Assembly (NCBI GenBank): GCA_037969395.1
Contig: JBBKXJ010000103.1
Coordinates: 1 to 13,772 of the forward strand
Direction: 5' to 3'
DNA: 13,772 nt
Source: JBBKXJ01 sp037969395
GTDB taxonomy: Bacteria > Pseudomonadota > Gammaproteobacteria > Pseudomonadales > JAUIET01
How positions within the stretch are numbered: position 1 is the first letter of the stretch; each line of letters starts with the position of its first letter. The translations under genes and the position numbers were made by a program. The notes below the pieces were generated by a model. It saw nothing but the letters and a program-made list of their open reading frames with translations, searched no databases and was not told where the DNA came from. Below are positions 1 through 7,467 of the stretch, one piece after another.

Positions 1-1101
1 CTCATTTTCGCCATCGCCAGCAAGGAGTTTCTGGCCCTGTTACGCGACAAGCGCAGCCGCTTTGTCATCATTGGCCCACCCATTTTGCAACTGTTGATAT
101 TCGGGTTTGCCGCGACTTATGACCTCAACAATGTGCCGGTGGCGATCTATAACGAGGATAGCGGCGGCGCATCGCGGGAACTGGTCAGCCGCATTGAGGG
201 CTCACCCAATTTCCAGGTAGTTGAGCATATCGATCACGACGGCGCAGTCGCAGCGTTGCTAGATAACCGCAAGGTACTGTTAGTGCTGCACATCGGTCAG
301 CGTTTCAGTGCCGAGTTATTGCAGGGCGAAAGCGCTTCGTTACAGGCGATACTGGATGGCCGTAACTCGAACACGGCGATGACCGCGATGAACTACCTGC
401 GCAGCATAGTGCTGGAGTACAACCGCAGCTGGCAGGAATCGCAGGGTAAAACGGGTTCGCTGGCGAGCCTGCAGACGCGTGCCTGGTATAACGAAAACTT
501 GCAGTCGCAGTGGTTTATCGTGCCCGGTATTGTTGGCCTGCTGACCCTGGTCGTGACCCTGCTGGTGACCGCACTGTCCGTTGCCAGGGAACGCGAAGCG
601 GGCACCTTCGACCAGTTATTAGTGACGCCCCTGCGGCCGCTGGAAATCCTCATCGGCAAGGCTATTCCCGGTATTGTCATCGGCCTGCTGGAGGCCACGC
701 TGGTCATGGTGCTGATGGTGGTATTTTTCGACATTCCCATACGCGGCAGTCTCGGTGCGCTGTATCTGGGGCTCGCGCTGTTCATACTCTCGGCCGTGGG
801 CGTCGGACTGATGATCTCCTCCATCGCCGTGACGCAGCAGCAGGCGGTACTCGGCGCCTTCCTGTTTTTGGTACCGGCCATCATTCTCTCCGGCTTCTCT
901 ACCCCCATCGCCAATATGCCGCAGGCGGTACAGTGGCTGACCTATCTCGATCCGCTGCGCTATTTTTTGGTAGTAGTGCGTAGCGTAACCCTGGAAGGCA
1001 ATAGCTATGCGCTGCTGATCCACCAGTACTGGCCGATGGCCATCATTGGCGTGGTGACACTGGCGCTGGCCGGATGGTTGTTCCGGCATCGTATGTACTA
1101 G
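1..1101 (+). CDS. ABC-2 type transporter permease (YbhS/YhhJ-like), 5' end cut by window
   Basis: Inner-membrane permease of an ABC exporter, working with a separate ATPase that is presumably encoded just left of the window. The frame is open from base 1, so 366 residues are visible and probably only a few N-terminal residues are missing; the visible start reads LIFAIASKEFLALLRDKRS, typical of the cytoplasmic N-terminus of this family. Order: TM1 at about residues 22-40, a large periplasmic domain (about 41-168, beginning near VPVAIYNEDSGG), then five more hydrophobic helices at about 170-195, 219-243, 250-275, 282-302 and 345-362. The segment EREAGTFDQLLVTPLRPLEI after TM2 is the coupling-helix region that contacts the ATPase. 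Substrate cannot be told; relatives export drugs or membrane-active compounds. The gene ends with TAG 18 bases from the stop of the convergent phosphoketolase gene, and no terminator hairpin is visible between them. Confidence 0.9.
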   Translation, partial: LIFAIASKEFLALLRDKRSRFVIIGPPILQLLIFGFAATYDLNNVPVAIYNEDSGGASRELVSRIEGSPNFQVVEHIDHDGAVAALLDNRKVLLVLHIGQRFSAELLQGESASLQAILDGRNSNTAMTAMNYLRSIVLEYNRSWQESQGKTGSLASLQTRAWYNENLQSQWFIVPGIVGLLTLVVTLLVTALSVAREREAGTFDQLLVTPLRPLEILIGKAIPGIVIGLLEATLVMVLMVVFFDIPIRGSLGALYLGLALFILSAVGVGLMISSIAVTQQQAVLGAFLFLVPAIILSGFSTPIANMPQAVQWLTYLDPLRYFLVVVRSVTLEGNSYALLIHQYWPMAIIGVVTLALAGWLFRHRMY

Positions 1102-1119
1102 CTCTATCGTGGGCGGCGG

Positions 1120-3486
1120 TTATTGAGTGTTGACCCACTTCCAGTCCCGGATCTCCGGCATGTCCTCTCCGTGCTTGTTGATGTACTGCCTGTGTTCGAT
1201 AAGCTTGTCCTTAAGCTGCCGCTTCAGGTAAATACCTTTGTCTCCCGTCTGCGGCAGGCGGTTGATGCTGTCCATCACGAGATGGAATCTGTCCAATTCG
1301 TTCAGCACCGTCATGTCAAAGGGCGTGGTAATGGTGCCCTCTTCTTTATAGCCGCGAACGTGGATGTTGTGGTGGTTGGTACGGCGGTAAGTCAAGCGGT
1401 GAATCAACCACGGATAGGCATGGTAGGCGAAGATCACCGGCTTATCTTTGGTGAAGAGGTCGTCGAAATCCATGTCGCTCAAGCCGTGTGGGTGTTCGCT
1501 GGGCGGCTGCAATTTCATCAGATCGACGACATTGACCACGCGGACTTTCAACTCCGGCAGATGCTCGCGCAGGATGGCGACGGCGGCCAGCGTCTCGAGC
1601 GTGGGCACGTCGCCACAGCATGCCATCACCACGTCGGGCGCCACTGCCTGGTCGTTGCTGGCCCACTGCCAGATGCCGATACCTTCGCTGCAGTGCTTGA
1701 CGGCGGCGTCCATCGTCAGCCACTGCGGTGCCGGGTGTTTGCCTGCAATCACAACGTTGACGTAATGCCGGCTACGCAGGCAGTGGTCCATCACCGACAA
1801 TAAGCAATTGGCATCCGGCGGAAAATACACCCGCACTACCTCGGCCTTCTTATTGACGACGTGATCGACGAAACCGGGGTCCTGGTGGGTAAAGCCATTA
1901 TGATCCTGGCGCCAGACATGCGAGGTCAGCAGGTAGTTGAGTGAGGCAATCTTGCGCCGCCACGGCAGCTGCGCCGTGATCTTCAGCCACTTGGCGTGCT
2001 GGTTAAACATCGAATCGATGATGTGGATGAACGCCTCGTAGCAGTTGAATACCCCATGCCTTCCGGTGAGTAGATAGCCCTCCAACCAGCCTTCGCACTG
2101 GTGCTCGCTGAGCATTTCCAGCACCCGCCCGGCAGGTGCGAGAGATACGTCGTACGGCTCAGTGATGCCGTCCCATTGACGCGAGGTCACTTCAAACAGC
2201 GCTTCCAGGCCGTTGGAAAGCGTCTCGTCCGGGCCAAAGACCCGGAAATTCCGCTGCTCATCGTTGAGTTTCACCACATCGCGCAGGAAAGGCCCGAGCA
2301 CACGGGTGTCGCCGATGCCGGGCTCACCCGGGGTGGGCACGTCAGCCGCGTAGTCGCGAAAATCCGGCATGCGCAGATCGCGCAGCAGCATGCCACCGTT
2401 AGCGTGAGGATTCGCACCCATACGGCGCTCGCCCTGGGGCGCCAATTCTGCCAGCTCCGTTATCAGGCGGCCTTGTTCATCAAACAGTTCCTCTGGCCGG
2501 TAGCTCGTGAGCCACTCTTCCAGCAGCTTGAGGTGATTTGGGTCGGCCCTGGGGTGAAGTGGCACCTGGTGCGCCCGGAAGCTGCCCTCGATCTGCAGCC
2601 CATCGACGATCCTCGGCCCGGTCCAGCCCTTGGGCGACCTGAGCACGATCATTGGCCAGCGCGGCCGCGTGGTGTCGTTGTTGTCGCGCGCATTGCTGTG
2701 GATTTGCCGAATATCCGCAACGACTTTTTCCAGCGTACTGGCCATGAGTTGATGCATTGCTTCCGGCTCGTGACCTTCGACAAAGTGCGGAGTCCAGCCG
2801 CAGCCACGGATAAACTGTTCCAGCTCCTCATGCTCGATGCGGGCTGAAACGGTGGGGTTGCTAATCTTGTAACCATTGAGGTGCAAAATTGGCAATACCG
2901 CGCCATCGCTTACCGGATTGAGAAACTTGTTGGACTGCCAGGCGGTCGCCAGCGGCCCCGTTTCCGCTTCGCCGTCGCCGACGACGCAGGCGACAATGAG
3001 ATCCGGGTTGTCGAACACGGCCCCGAACGCGTGGCTTAGCGAATAGCCAAGCTCGCCGCCCTCGTGGATGGAGCCCGGACACTCTGGCGATGCGTGGCTT
3101 GGAATGCCGCCGGGAAACGAAAACTGGAGAAACAGTTTTTGCAAACCGGCCTCATCCTGGCTGACGTTGGGATAGACCTCGCTGTAGGTACCTTCGAGGT
3201 AGGTGTTACCGACGACGGCCGGTCCGCCGTGACCGGGACCGGAGACGTAGATCATATTGAGGTCGTACTTCTTTATGACCCGGTTAAGGTGCACATAAAT
3301 AAAGTTCTGCCCGGGGGTCGTGCCCCAGTGTCCTAACAGCATGCGCTTCACATCCGCGAGCGTTAGCGGCCGCTTCAGAAGGGGGTTGTCGTAAAGATAG
3401 ATCTGACCCACCGAAATGTAGTTCGCCGCACGCCAGTAGGCGTCCATCTTGTGTAGCAGTTGCGGGGAAAGTGCTTTTGTTTGCAC
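1120..3486 (-). CDS. xfp: Xylulose-5-phosphate/fructose-6-phosphate phosphoketolase
   Basis: Thiamine-diphosphate enzyme of the cytoplasm that cleaves xylulose 5-P (and usually fructose 6-P) with phosphate to acetyl-phosphate plus glyceraldehyde 3-P or erythrose 4-P. The protein is 788 residues, the usual family length. Visible marks: N-terminal SPQLLHKMDAYWRAANYISVGQIYLYDNP spread over the first 35 residues, GPGHGGPA near residue 83, the family signature EGGELGYSLSHA near 142, and the TPP motif GDGEAETG near 170. HANGGMLLRDLRMPDF lies mid-protein. I chose the GTG at 3486 because AAGGAG sits 9 bases before it and family members start just before this point. The frame is open further up to a GTG at 3525, which has no good ribosome site and would add 13 atypical residues. 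The gene follows the HAD hydrolase and a glucan phosphorylase remnant on the same strand, suggesting a former three-gene sugar-degrading operon. Function call is firm; substrate preference is not visible. Confidence 0.97.
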   Translation of the reverse strand: MQTKALSPQLLHKMDAYWRAANYISVGQIYLYDNPLLKRPLTLADVKRMLLGHWGTTPGQNFIYVHLNRVIKKYDLNMIYVSGPGHGGPAVVGNTYLEGTYSEVYPNVSQDEAGLQKLFLQFSFPGGIPSHASPECPGSIHEGGELGYSLSHAFGAVFDNPDLIVACVVGDGEAETGPLATAWQSNKFLNPVSDGAVLPILHLNGYKISNPTVSARIEHEELEQFIRGCGWTPHFVEGHEPEAMHQLMASTLEKVVADIRQIHSNARDNNDTTRPRWPMIVLRSPKGWTGPRIVDGLQIEGSFRAHQVPLHPRADPNHLKLLEEWLTSYRPEELFDEQGRLITELAELAPQGERRMGANPHANGGMLLRDLRMPDFRDYAADVPTPGEPGIGDTRVLGPFLRDVVKLNDEQRNFRVFGPDETLSNGLEALFEVTSRQWDGITEPYDVSLAPAGRVLEMLSEHQCEGWLEGYLLTGRHGVFNCYEAFIHIIDSMFNQHAKWLKITAQLPWRRKIASLNYLLTSHVWRQDHNGFTHQDPGFVDHVVNKKAEVVRVYFPPDANCLLSVMDHCLRSRHYVNVVIAGKHPAPQWLTMDAAVKHCSEGIGIWQWASNDQAVAPDVVMACCGDVPTLETLAAVAILREHLPELKVRVVNVVDLMKLQPPSEHPHGLSDMDFDDLFTKDKPVIFAYHAYPWLIHRLTYRRTNHHNIHVRGYKEEGTITTPFDMTVLNELDRFHLVMDSINRLPQTGDKGIYLKRQLKDKLIEHRQYINKHGEDMPEIRDWKWVNTQ

Positions 3487-3540
3487 GTATCTGTTCTCCT
3501 TTTTGTATTGAATCATCGTTGCCACAAAATTCGCGAAGTC

Positions 3541-3757
3541 TTAAGTGGAACCGCCACCATACGCCTCACTGGTAATACCGCGATGCGCGGGGTAATTTTC
3601 AGCATCATTGCTGTCCAGCAGGTACAGCCGCGCGCCACCGATCTGAACCTGCCAGGCCCGCAGCCACACCAAATAACAAGGCAAGGCAATCGAATTCCTC
3701 GACGTCGGTGGCTATAGGGCCTGGTTTGCGGTGATTGCTACCTGCTGGTTTGCTCAT
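3541..3757 (-). pseudogene. Collapsed remnant of alpha-glucan (glycogen/maltodextrin) phosphorylase gene
   Basis: Two pieces of a phosphorylase of the bacterial short alpha-glucan phosphorylase type (family length about 800-860 residues) survive in 217 bases. The ATG at 3757 has a good ribosome site (AGGAG) overlapping the stop of the HAD gene. Its frame reads MSKPAGSNHRKPGPIATDVE followed by EFDCLAL, matching the family's N-terminal pattern (TDVEGFDSLAEL); it runs on to a TGA at 3605-3607 but loses homology after about residue 28. A different frame then gives VWLRAWQVQIG and LYLLDSNDAENYPAHRGITS then EAYGGG (about 3669-3550), which in intact relatives lies roughly 150-200 residues in, and ends at TAA 3541-3543. 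So one internal deletion joins the two pieces near 3670-3687 and another removes everything after the GGG. The catalytic half with the pyridoxal-phosphate lysine is gone. The match is from memory of the family; the motif LYLLDSND is distinctive. Confidence 0.8.
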
Positions 3758-3765
3758 GGCTTCTC

Positions 3766-4461
3766 CTATGGCGCGCAGCCGATTTTGCCCGTGCCAGGCA
3801 AGCAGGATAAATCGTATTTCATCAGCTCTCCGATACGCTCAATCGTTAAGTCAGCGGGTACATAGACAGCGCTATTTCCGGCGTCGTGGGCGTAATGTCC
3901 CTGCCGTGGGAACACGGTGGTAAGGCGATCTCCCCAGATTTTTTTCATCGCCGCCAAAATGCGCAGCTTATCGTCCACCATCACATAATGGCGTGCCGGG
4001 TAACGCTGCGCGACCTCAGCGAGCATCTGCTCTTTGTGCACATAGATCAGCACCCGGCCTGCTACCGCATCCCACAAACCCGAGCGCTGCACCTTGTGCG
4101 GCTGGAACACCACATCGCCATCGGAAAGAATTACCGTCTGACCGCATTGATTCAGATGCGCGATAACGTCGAGCGCACCGGCATACAGACGTTTGGCAAA
4201 CGGATAATCGAGTAGAAATGAAGACATCAGCAACACACGCGGATCGTTCATGGCGCCAACACGGTAACGTTGCAAGGCACCGAGATAGTCCGCATAACCC
4301 AGTTCAGCACGCAAGGCCTCGAATCCCTTCCAATAACGATCCCGGTTCGCGTCACCAAACATTTGTGCAAGATGTAAATTCAGATCCGCGATGATGTGAT
4401 CGTTGTCGAGCAGAGTGTTGTCCACATCCAACAGGAACACCACGCCATTGCTTATGCTCAT
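3766..4461 (-). CDS. HAD-superfamily hydrolase (phosphatase-like)
   Basis: A 231-residue cytoplasmic protein of the haloacid dehalogenase superfamily. All four motifs are present: motif I LLDVDNTLLDND with nucleophile D12 and acid/base D14; motif II VILSDGD with S113; motif III lysine probably K143 (VHKEQML); motif IV MVDDKLRIL with D163/D164. A helical cap lies between motifs I and II (about residues 20-90). Such proteins usually hydrolyse a phosphate ester; the substrate cannot be read from the sequence. AAGG lies 7 bases before the ATG at 4461. Its TAG stop overlaps the ribosome site of the phosphorylase remnant (TAGGAGAAGCCATG), so the original genes were probably translationally coupled, with phosphoketolase further downstream. 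This context suggests a role in sugar-phosphate or acetyl-phosphate metabolism, which is inference only. Confidence 0.88.
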   Translation of the reverse strand: MSISNGVVFLLDVDNTLLDNDHIIADLNLHLAQMFGDANRDRYWKGFEALRAELGYADYLGALQRYRVGAMNDPRVLLMSSFLLDYPFAKRLYAGALDVIAHLNQCGQTVILSDGDVVFQPHKVQRSGLWDAVAGRVLIYVHKEQMLAEVAQRYPARHYVMVDDKLRILAAMKKIWGDRLTTVFPRQGHYAHDAGNSAVYVPADLTIERIGELMKYDLSCLPGTGKIGCAP

Positions 4462-4839
4462 TTTATCGCCTTTATCGTGTCCGCGCGGACTCTACTCCGT
4501 CCAGGACGCTGCCGCTTTATCGAGCACCTGCTGCCGAATCACTTCCTTGAAAACAGATCACGATTGTGAATCACGCCTCTCAGGGTGAAAATTGGGAGTT
4601 GTACTTACACATATCGGGGCTTGCCCCGATATGTGCATCTCATTGTGGATGAAACTCGACGAGGTATTGGTGGTGAAAGGGACGCAACACTCTCGCGACC
4701 GGTGCTGATGACCGCCAGCATCCACCTGTATAGATGTACTCGAAAAAGCAACGATTATTAAATCTGATGCTTGAACGAAAAGACGGTTCGATGACGACTA
4801 CAACTCATTCTTGTCCGGCACCGATCCCGTGTCATATTT
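4462..4839. other. Gene-poor gap between HAD hydrolase and outer-membrane protein gene
   Basis: About 380 bases between two leftward genes. I see no convincing protein. It contains the perfect inverted repeat at 4608-4635 (separate entry). A short leftward frame ending at a TAG near 4487 reads VIRQQVLDKAAASWTE; it could be the tail of a lost gene but is too short to name. The promoter of the HAD-phosphoketolase run should lie here, reading leftwards, but no strong -35/-10 pair stands out. Confidence 0.5.
4608..4635. repeat. Perfect 13-bp inverted repeat (CACATATCGGGGC / GCCCCGATATGTG)
   Basis: The arms CACATATCGGGGC (4608-4620) and GCCCCGATATGTG (4623-4635) are exact reverse complements with only TT between them. 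A real hairpin would open the innermost pairs to give a 4-base loop. There is no T-run on either side in either direction, so it is not a standard intrinsic terminator. It lies about 205 bases past the stop of the outer-membrane protein gene and about 150 bases upstream of the HAD start. It may be a transcript-end stabilising hairpin, an operator for a dimeric regulator, or a dispersed repeat unit; the sequence does not decide. Confidence 0.85.
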
Positions 4840-5373
4840 TCAGAAGTTGTAGCCCATGCCTAGCGAGTAGAAGATAGCGCCATCGTCAAAGTTGTTGCTG
4901 AAGTCGTCGCCGGAGTCGAACAGGTAATCATATTCTGCCTGAAAGGTGATATACGTTTTGTCCTGAACGTAAGCCTTCAACCCAAGCTCCAGCCCTGCAG
5001 AGCCGGTGTTGGAAACCGTATCGCCGTAAAAACCACCAATGTTGGCCCCCACAAATGGTAAAACGTCACCGCTGCCAAAGTGGTAGTCTGCGAACACCCG
5101 TGTGGCGGCATTCCAGTTTGTTTTGGTTTTACCAGCATTTACCGCAGCGCGTTGCGTGCCGACGTTTAACGACTGCCGAACACCATACTGCAGCTGATCG
5201 GTGGCGAAATAGCCGACTGACGCATTGCCGCCGAAGAAGTTGCTGTCAAACTCCTTGTCACTGCTACCGCTACCGGAAAGCTCCAGGGTTTTGTCGCCGG
5301 CCTCGGGGCCGGCAAACGCGTTGGCGGTTAACAGCAAGGCTAGTGCGCCAATCTGTGCAGTGTGTTTGATCAT
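4840..5373 (-). CDS. Small outer-membrane beta-barrel protein
   Basis: A 177-residue exported protein. The N-terminus MIKHTAQIGALALLLTANAFA is a signal peptide (positive start, hydrophobic core, AxA cleavage site before GPEAGDK). The mature part alternates polar and hydrophobic/aromatic residues with many Gly, Asn and Asp turns (for example ASVGYFATDQLQYGVRQSLN, TRVFADYHFGSGDVLPFVGA, TYITFQAEYDYLFDSG) and ends in SLGMGYNF, whose final Phe is the usual signal for barrel insertion. This fits a small barrel of about eight strands of the OmpA/OmpW-like fold; ligand or role is unknown. I chose the ATG at 5373, not the upstream start at 5430, because GGAGG lies 7 bases before it and the signal peptide starts there. 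It stands alone between two gaps, so is probably a single-gene unit with a promoter to its right. Confidence 0.85.
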   Translation of the reverse strand: MIKHTAQIGALALLLTANAFAGPEAGDKTLELSGSGSSDKEFDSNFFGGNASVGYFATDQLQYGVRQSLNVGTQRAAVNAGKTKTNWNAATRVFADYHFGSGDVLPFVGANIGGFYGDTVSNTGSAGLELGLKAYVQDKTYITFQAEYDYLFDSGDDFSNNFDDGAIFYSLGMGYNF

Positions 5374-5697
5374 ATTAAAACCTCCGAAAGTACTTTTGTG
5401 AAAAGCCGCTCCGGCAAGACGTCCCACCAAGGCAGAGTGCAGTGCGATTGTGTTGCTTAACGTCTAATGTCGCAACTGTGGGATACCCGTAGTTGCTCTA
5501 GGTAGTTAGCCGGAAGCCGCACCGATGGCAATCAAAATGGGGAGCAAAAAGAAAGCTTCTACCGACTCGACACATCACCTTGCTGGCACACGTGAACTTA
5601 TTTCGACGCGAGCCTTAAGTAGTGTCCCTTAGCGCCCCTGTGGCGATTCCTAGTGTTGTGCACGCGCTACAATGTGGATAATTGCGAAATACGGCGC

Positions 5698-5735
5698 CAG
5701 CAAACCTGCAACGTGAAAGTTTGCAGGTAATGCTG
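5698..5735 (+). promoter_or_regulatory. Leader hairpin 1 before the oxidoreductase operon
   Basis: ACCTGCAA (5704-5711) pairs perfectly with TTGCAGGT (5721-5728) across a 9-base loop. After a small internal loop (A versus AA), CAGCA (5698-5702) pairs with TGCTG (5731-5735), giving 13 base pairs in total. It lies 47 bases before the start codon at 5782 and has no following T-run, so it is not a simple terminator. It could be a 5' UTR stability or protein-binding structure, or at DNA level an operator. The pairing is seen; the function is inference. Confidence 0.55.
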
Positions 5736-5744
5736 CTACGACCC

Positions 5745-5760
5745 CTGTTGATTCCAACAG
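5745..5760 (+). promoter_or_regulatory. Leader hairpin 2 before the oxidoreductase operon
   Basis: CTGTTG (5745-5750) pairs perfectly with CAACAG (5755-5760) around the tetraloop ATTC. It ends about 10 bases before the ribosome site AGAGG that serves the ATG at 5782, close enough to influence translation start. Together with hairpin 1 it makes a compact two-stem leader. I recognise no known riboswitch class. Confidence 0.45.
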
Positions 5761-5781
5761 TACGCAAAGAGGAAAACCGCG

Positions 5782-7467
5782 ATGTCTTTGAAACTGAGCG
5801 ACCTGACACAAGTGCTGCAGGAGACCACGCGCAGGGGCATCGGCGCTCAACGATGGCAGCGTCCTGTCTACAAGGACTTCCTGCCTCCCTGTAATCACGC
5901 CTGCCCGGCGGGAGAAGACATTCAAGCCTGGCTCGACCATGCGCAGGCTGGCGACTATGAACAGGCGTGGCGCACGCTGGTTGCCGACAACCCGCTGCCC
6001 GCGACCCATGGGCGTGCCTGCTATCACCCCTGCGAATCTGGCTGCAACCGTAGCGACCTCGACTCGCCGGTGCAGATCCACACGGTAGAGCGCTTTCTGG
6101 GTGATATGGCCGATGAGAAGGGCTGGACGATTGCAGCGACGGCCCCACCGAGCGGCAACAAGGTGCTGGTGGTCGGTGCGGGACCGGCGGGCCTGGCCTG
6201 CACGTGGCATCTGGCGCTATTGGGGCATCAAGTCGAGATCCGAGATGCGGCACCTGAGCCGGGTGGAATGATGGCGCATGGCATTCCGGACTATCGCCTG
6301 CCGCGCGACATACTGGGCAAAGAGATCGCGCGCGTCATCTCGATGCCGGGAGTGACGATGACGTGCAACAGCAGGGTCGACAATATCGCCGAGGCGAAAC
6401 GAGCGGGTGGCTTCGATGCGGTGTTCTGCGGCGTTGGCGCGCAGATTGCCAACCATGTCGATATACCGGCGACCGATGGCAGGAAAATGATCGAAGGGGT
6501 CAGTCTGCTGGACGAGGTCAAACGTGGCGCGCGTCCGCAACTGGGTCGGGTGGTAGCGGTGGTCGGCGGCGGTAACGTGGCGATGGATGCGGCCCGCACC
6601 GTGAAACGGCTTGGCGCGGAAGAAGCGGTAATCGTCTATCGCCGGGACATGGCACATATGCCTGCGCAGGCTGCGGAGGAGCACGAAGCGGAGGTCGAAG
6701 GCGTCAAGCTGCGCTGGCTGAGCGTCATTAATCAACTGAACGCCGATGGGATTACCATCCAGAAAGTGCGGATGAATTCTGATGGCAGCATCACCACCAC
6801 CGATGAGACTGAGACTCTGGCGGCAGACTCGGTGGTGCTTGCGGTGGGTCAGCACAGCGATCTTTCTTTGCTGAGCGTCGAGCTGACCTCGCATGGGACG
6901 GTAACTGTTGACGAGCTGCTGATGACCGGCCAGGACGGAATCTTCGCGGGCGGCGACTGTATCGGCGGCGCACGCACGATGACCGTTGCCACCGGCCACG
7001 GCAAACTGGCAGCTCGCGCGATCGACGCCTGGTTGCAAGGCGGGAAATATCAGCACCCCTCGTCGAATCCACTTGTCAGCTTCGACATGCTGCATCTGTT
7101 CGACTATCTCGACGCTCCTGCCAGCGTTCAGCCCGCCGTTGCACCGCAGGACCGTCACAACTTTGACGAAGTGGAGAAGGGTCTGACCGAGGCACAGGCC
7201 CGCTTTGAGGCGCAGCGCTGCCTGTCCTGCGGCGTCTGTTTTGAATGCGACAACTGCTATGCCGCCTGCCCGGAACAGGCGATCGCCCGCCTTGGCCCCG
7301 GTCGGGGCTATGCAGTCTCGGTTGATCTGTGCACTGGCTGCGCGGCATGTTTCGAACAATGCCCCTGCCACGCGATCGAGATGGTGCCCGAACCGGCAGG
7401 AACCGAGGCACCGAACGGCAATCTCGGAGAGCCGCTCGCCCCGAGCGGTTTCAAGGTGCGACCATGA
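5782..7467 (+). CDS. GltD-like FAD/NAD(P) oxidoreductase with ferredoxin-type Fe-S domain, partner of pyruvate:ferredoxin oxidoreductase
   Basis: A 561-residue cytoplasmic flavoprotein of the glutamate-synthase small-subunit family. Order: N-terminal Fe-S region with Cys in CNHACPAGEDI (C37, C41) and GRACYHPCESGCN (C80, C84, C88); FAD site VLVVGAGPAGLACTWHLALL at about 128-147 and PGGMMAHGIPDYRLP; NAD(P) site VVAVVGGGNVAMDAARTVKR with following VYRRD (about 257-289), whose arginines suggest NADPH; second FAD contact IFAGGDC. The C-terminal domain has CLSCGVCFECDNCYAACP (C480 onward, six Cys) and CTGCAACFEQCP (C517 onward), two probable 4Fe-4S clusters. No GltB partner is next door; instead its TGA overlaps the ATG of nifJ (ATGA), a strong sign of coupled translation. 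The likely job is electron transfer between NAD(P)H and ferredoxin or NifJ. Direction of flow and acceptor are inference. Start supported by GAGG 9 bases upstream. Confidence 0.9.
   Translation: MSLKLSDLTQVLQETTRRGIGAQRWQRPVYKDFLPPCNHACPAGEDIQAWLDHAQAGDYEQAWRTLVADNPLPATHGRACYHPCESGCNRSDLDSPVQIHTVERFLGDMADEKGWTIAATAPPSGNKVLVVGAGPAGLACTWHLALLGHQVEIRDAAPEPGGMMAHGIPDYRLPRDILGKEIARVISMPGVTMTCNSRVDNIAEAKRAGGFDAVFCGVGAQIANHVDIPATDGRKMIEGVSLLDEVKRGARPQLGRVVAVVGGGNVAMDAARTVKRLGAEEAVIVYRRDMAHMPAQAAEEHEAEVEGVKLRWLSVINQLNADGITIQKVRMNSDGSITTTDETETLAADSVVLAVGQHSDLSLLSVELTSHGTVTVDELLMTGQDGIFAGGDCIGGARTMTVATGHGKLAARAIDAWLQGGKYQHPSSNPLVSFDMLHLFDYLDAPASVQPAVAPQDRHNFDEVEKGLTEAQARFEAQRCLSCGVCFECDNCYAACPEQAIARLGPGRGYAVSVDLCTGCAACFEQCPCHAIEMVPEPAGTEAPNGNLGEPLAPSGFKVRP

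Larger units (their letters stand above)
5374..5781. other. Divergent intergenic region between outer-membrane protein and oxidoreductase operon
   Basis: About 408 bases between divergently read genes, so it should hold promoters in both directions. I see no convincing protein-coding stretch. On the plus strand a TACAAT (5668-5673) and a GATAAT (5677-5682) are possible -10 boxes, but no good -35 sits at standard spacing; TTGT and ACAA at 5656-5672 form a weak symmetric site. The last 90 bases hold two hairpins (separate entries) and the ribosome site GAGG, 9 bases before the ATG at 5782. Confidence 0.5.

Noticed and set aside
3487..3525. Upstream GTG extension of the phosphoketolase (13 extra residues)
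   Set aside because: AAGGAG, the best ribosome site, falls inside this stretch and serves the GTG at 3486; the extra residues do not resemble family N-termini.
4487..4550. Short leftward peptide VIRQQVLDKAAASWTE before the HAD gene
   Set aside because: Could be a gene tail, but it is too short to assign and has a stop shortly upstream.
5405..5425. GCCG/CGGC mini-hairpin followed by TTTT (leftward) before the outer-membrane protein gene
   Set aside because: Only a 4-bp stem with a 3-base loop; too weak to call a terminator or attenuator.
5656..5682. Possible promoter boxes TACAAT/GATAAT and symmetric TTGT-N9-ACAA
   Set aside because: No -35 at normal spacing and only four matching bases per arm; not enough for a promoter or an FNR-type site.
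5615..6253. Long leftward open frame (212 residues) and another at 5650-6210
   Set aside because: They overlap the well-supported oxidoreductase gene and its leader, are rich in Arg/Pro/Ser as expected from antisense reading of GC-rich coding DNA, and show no family motif.
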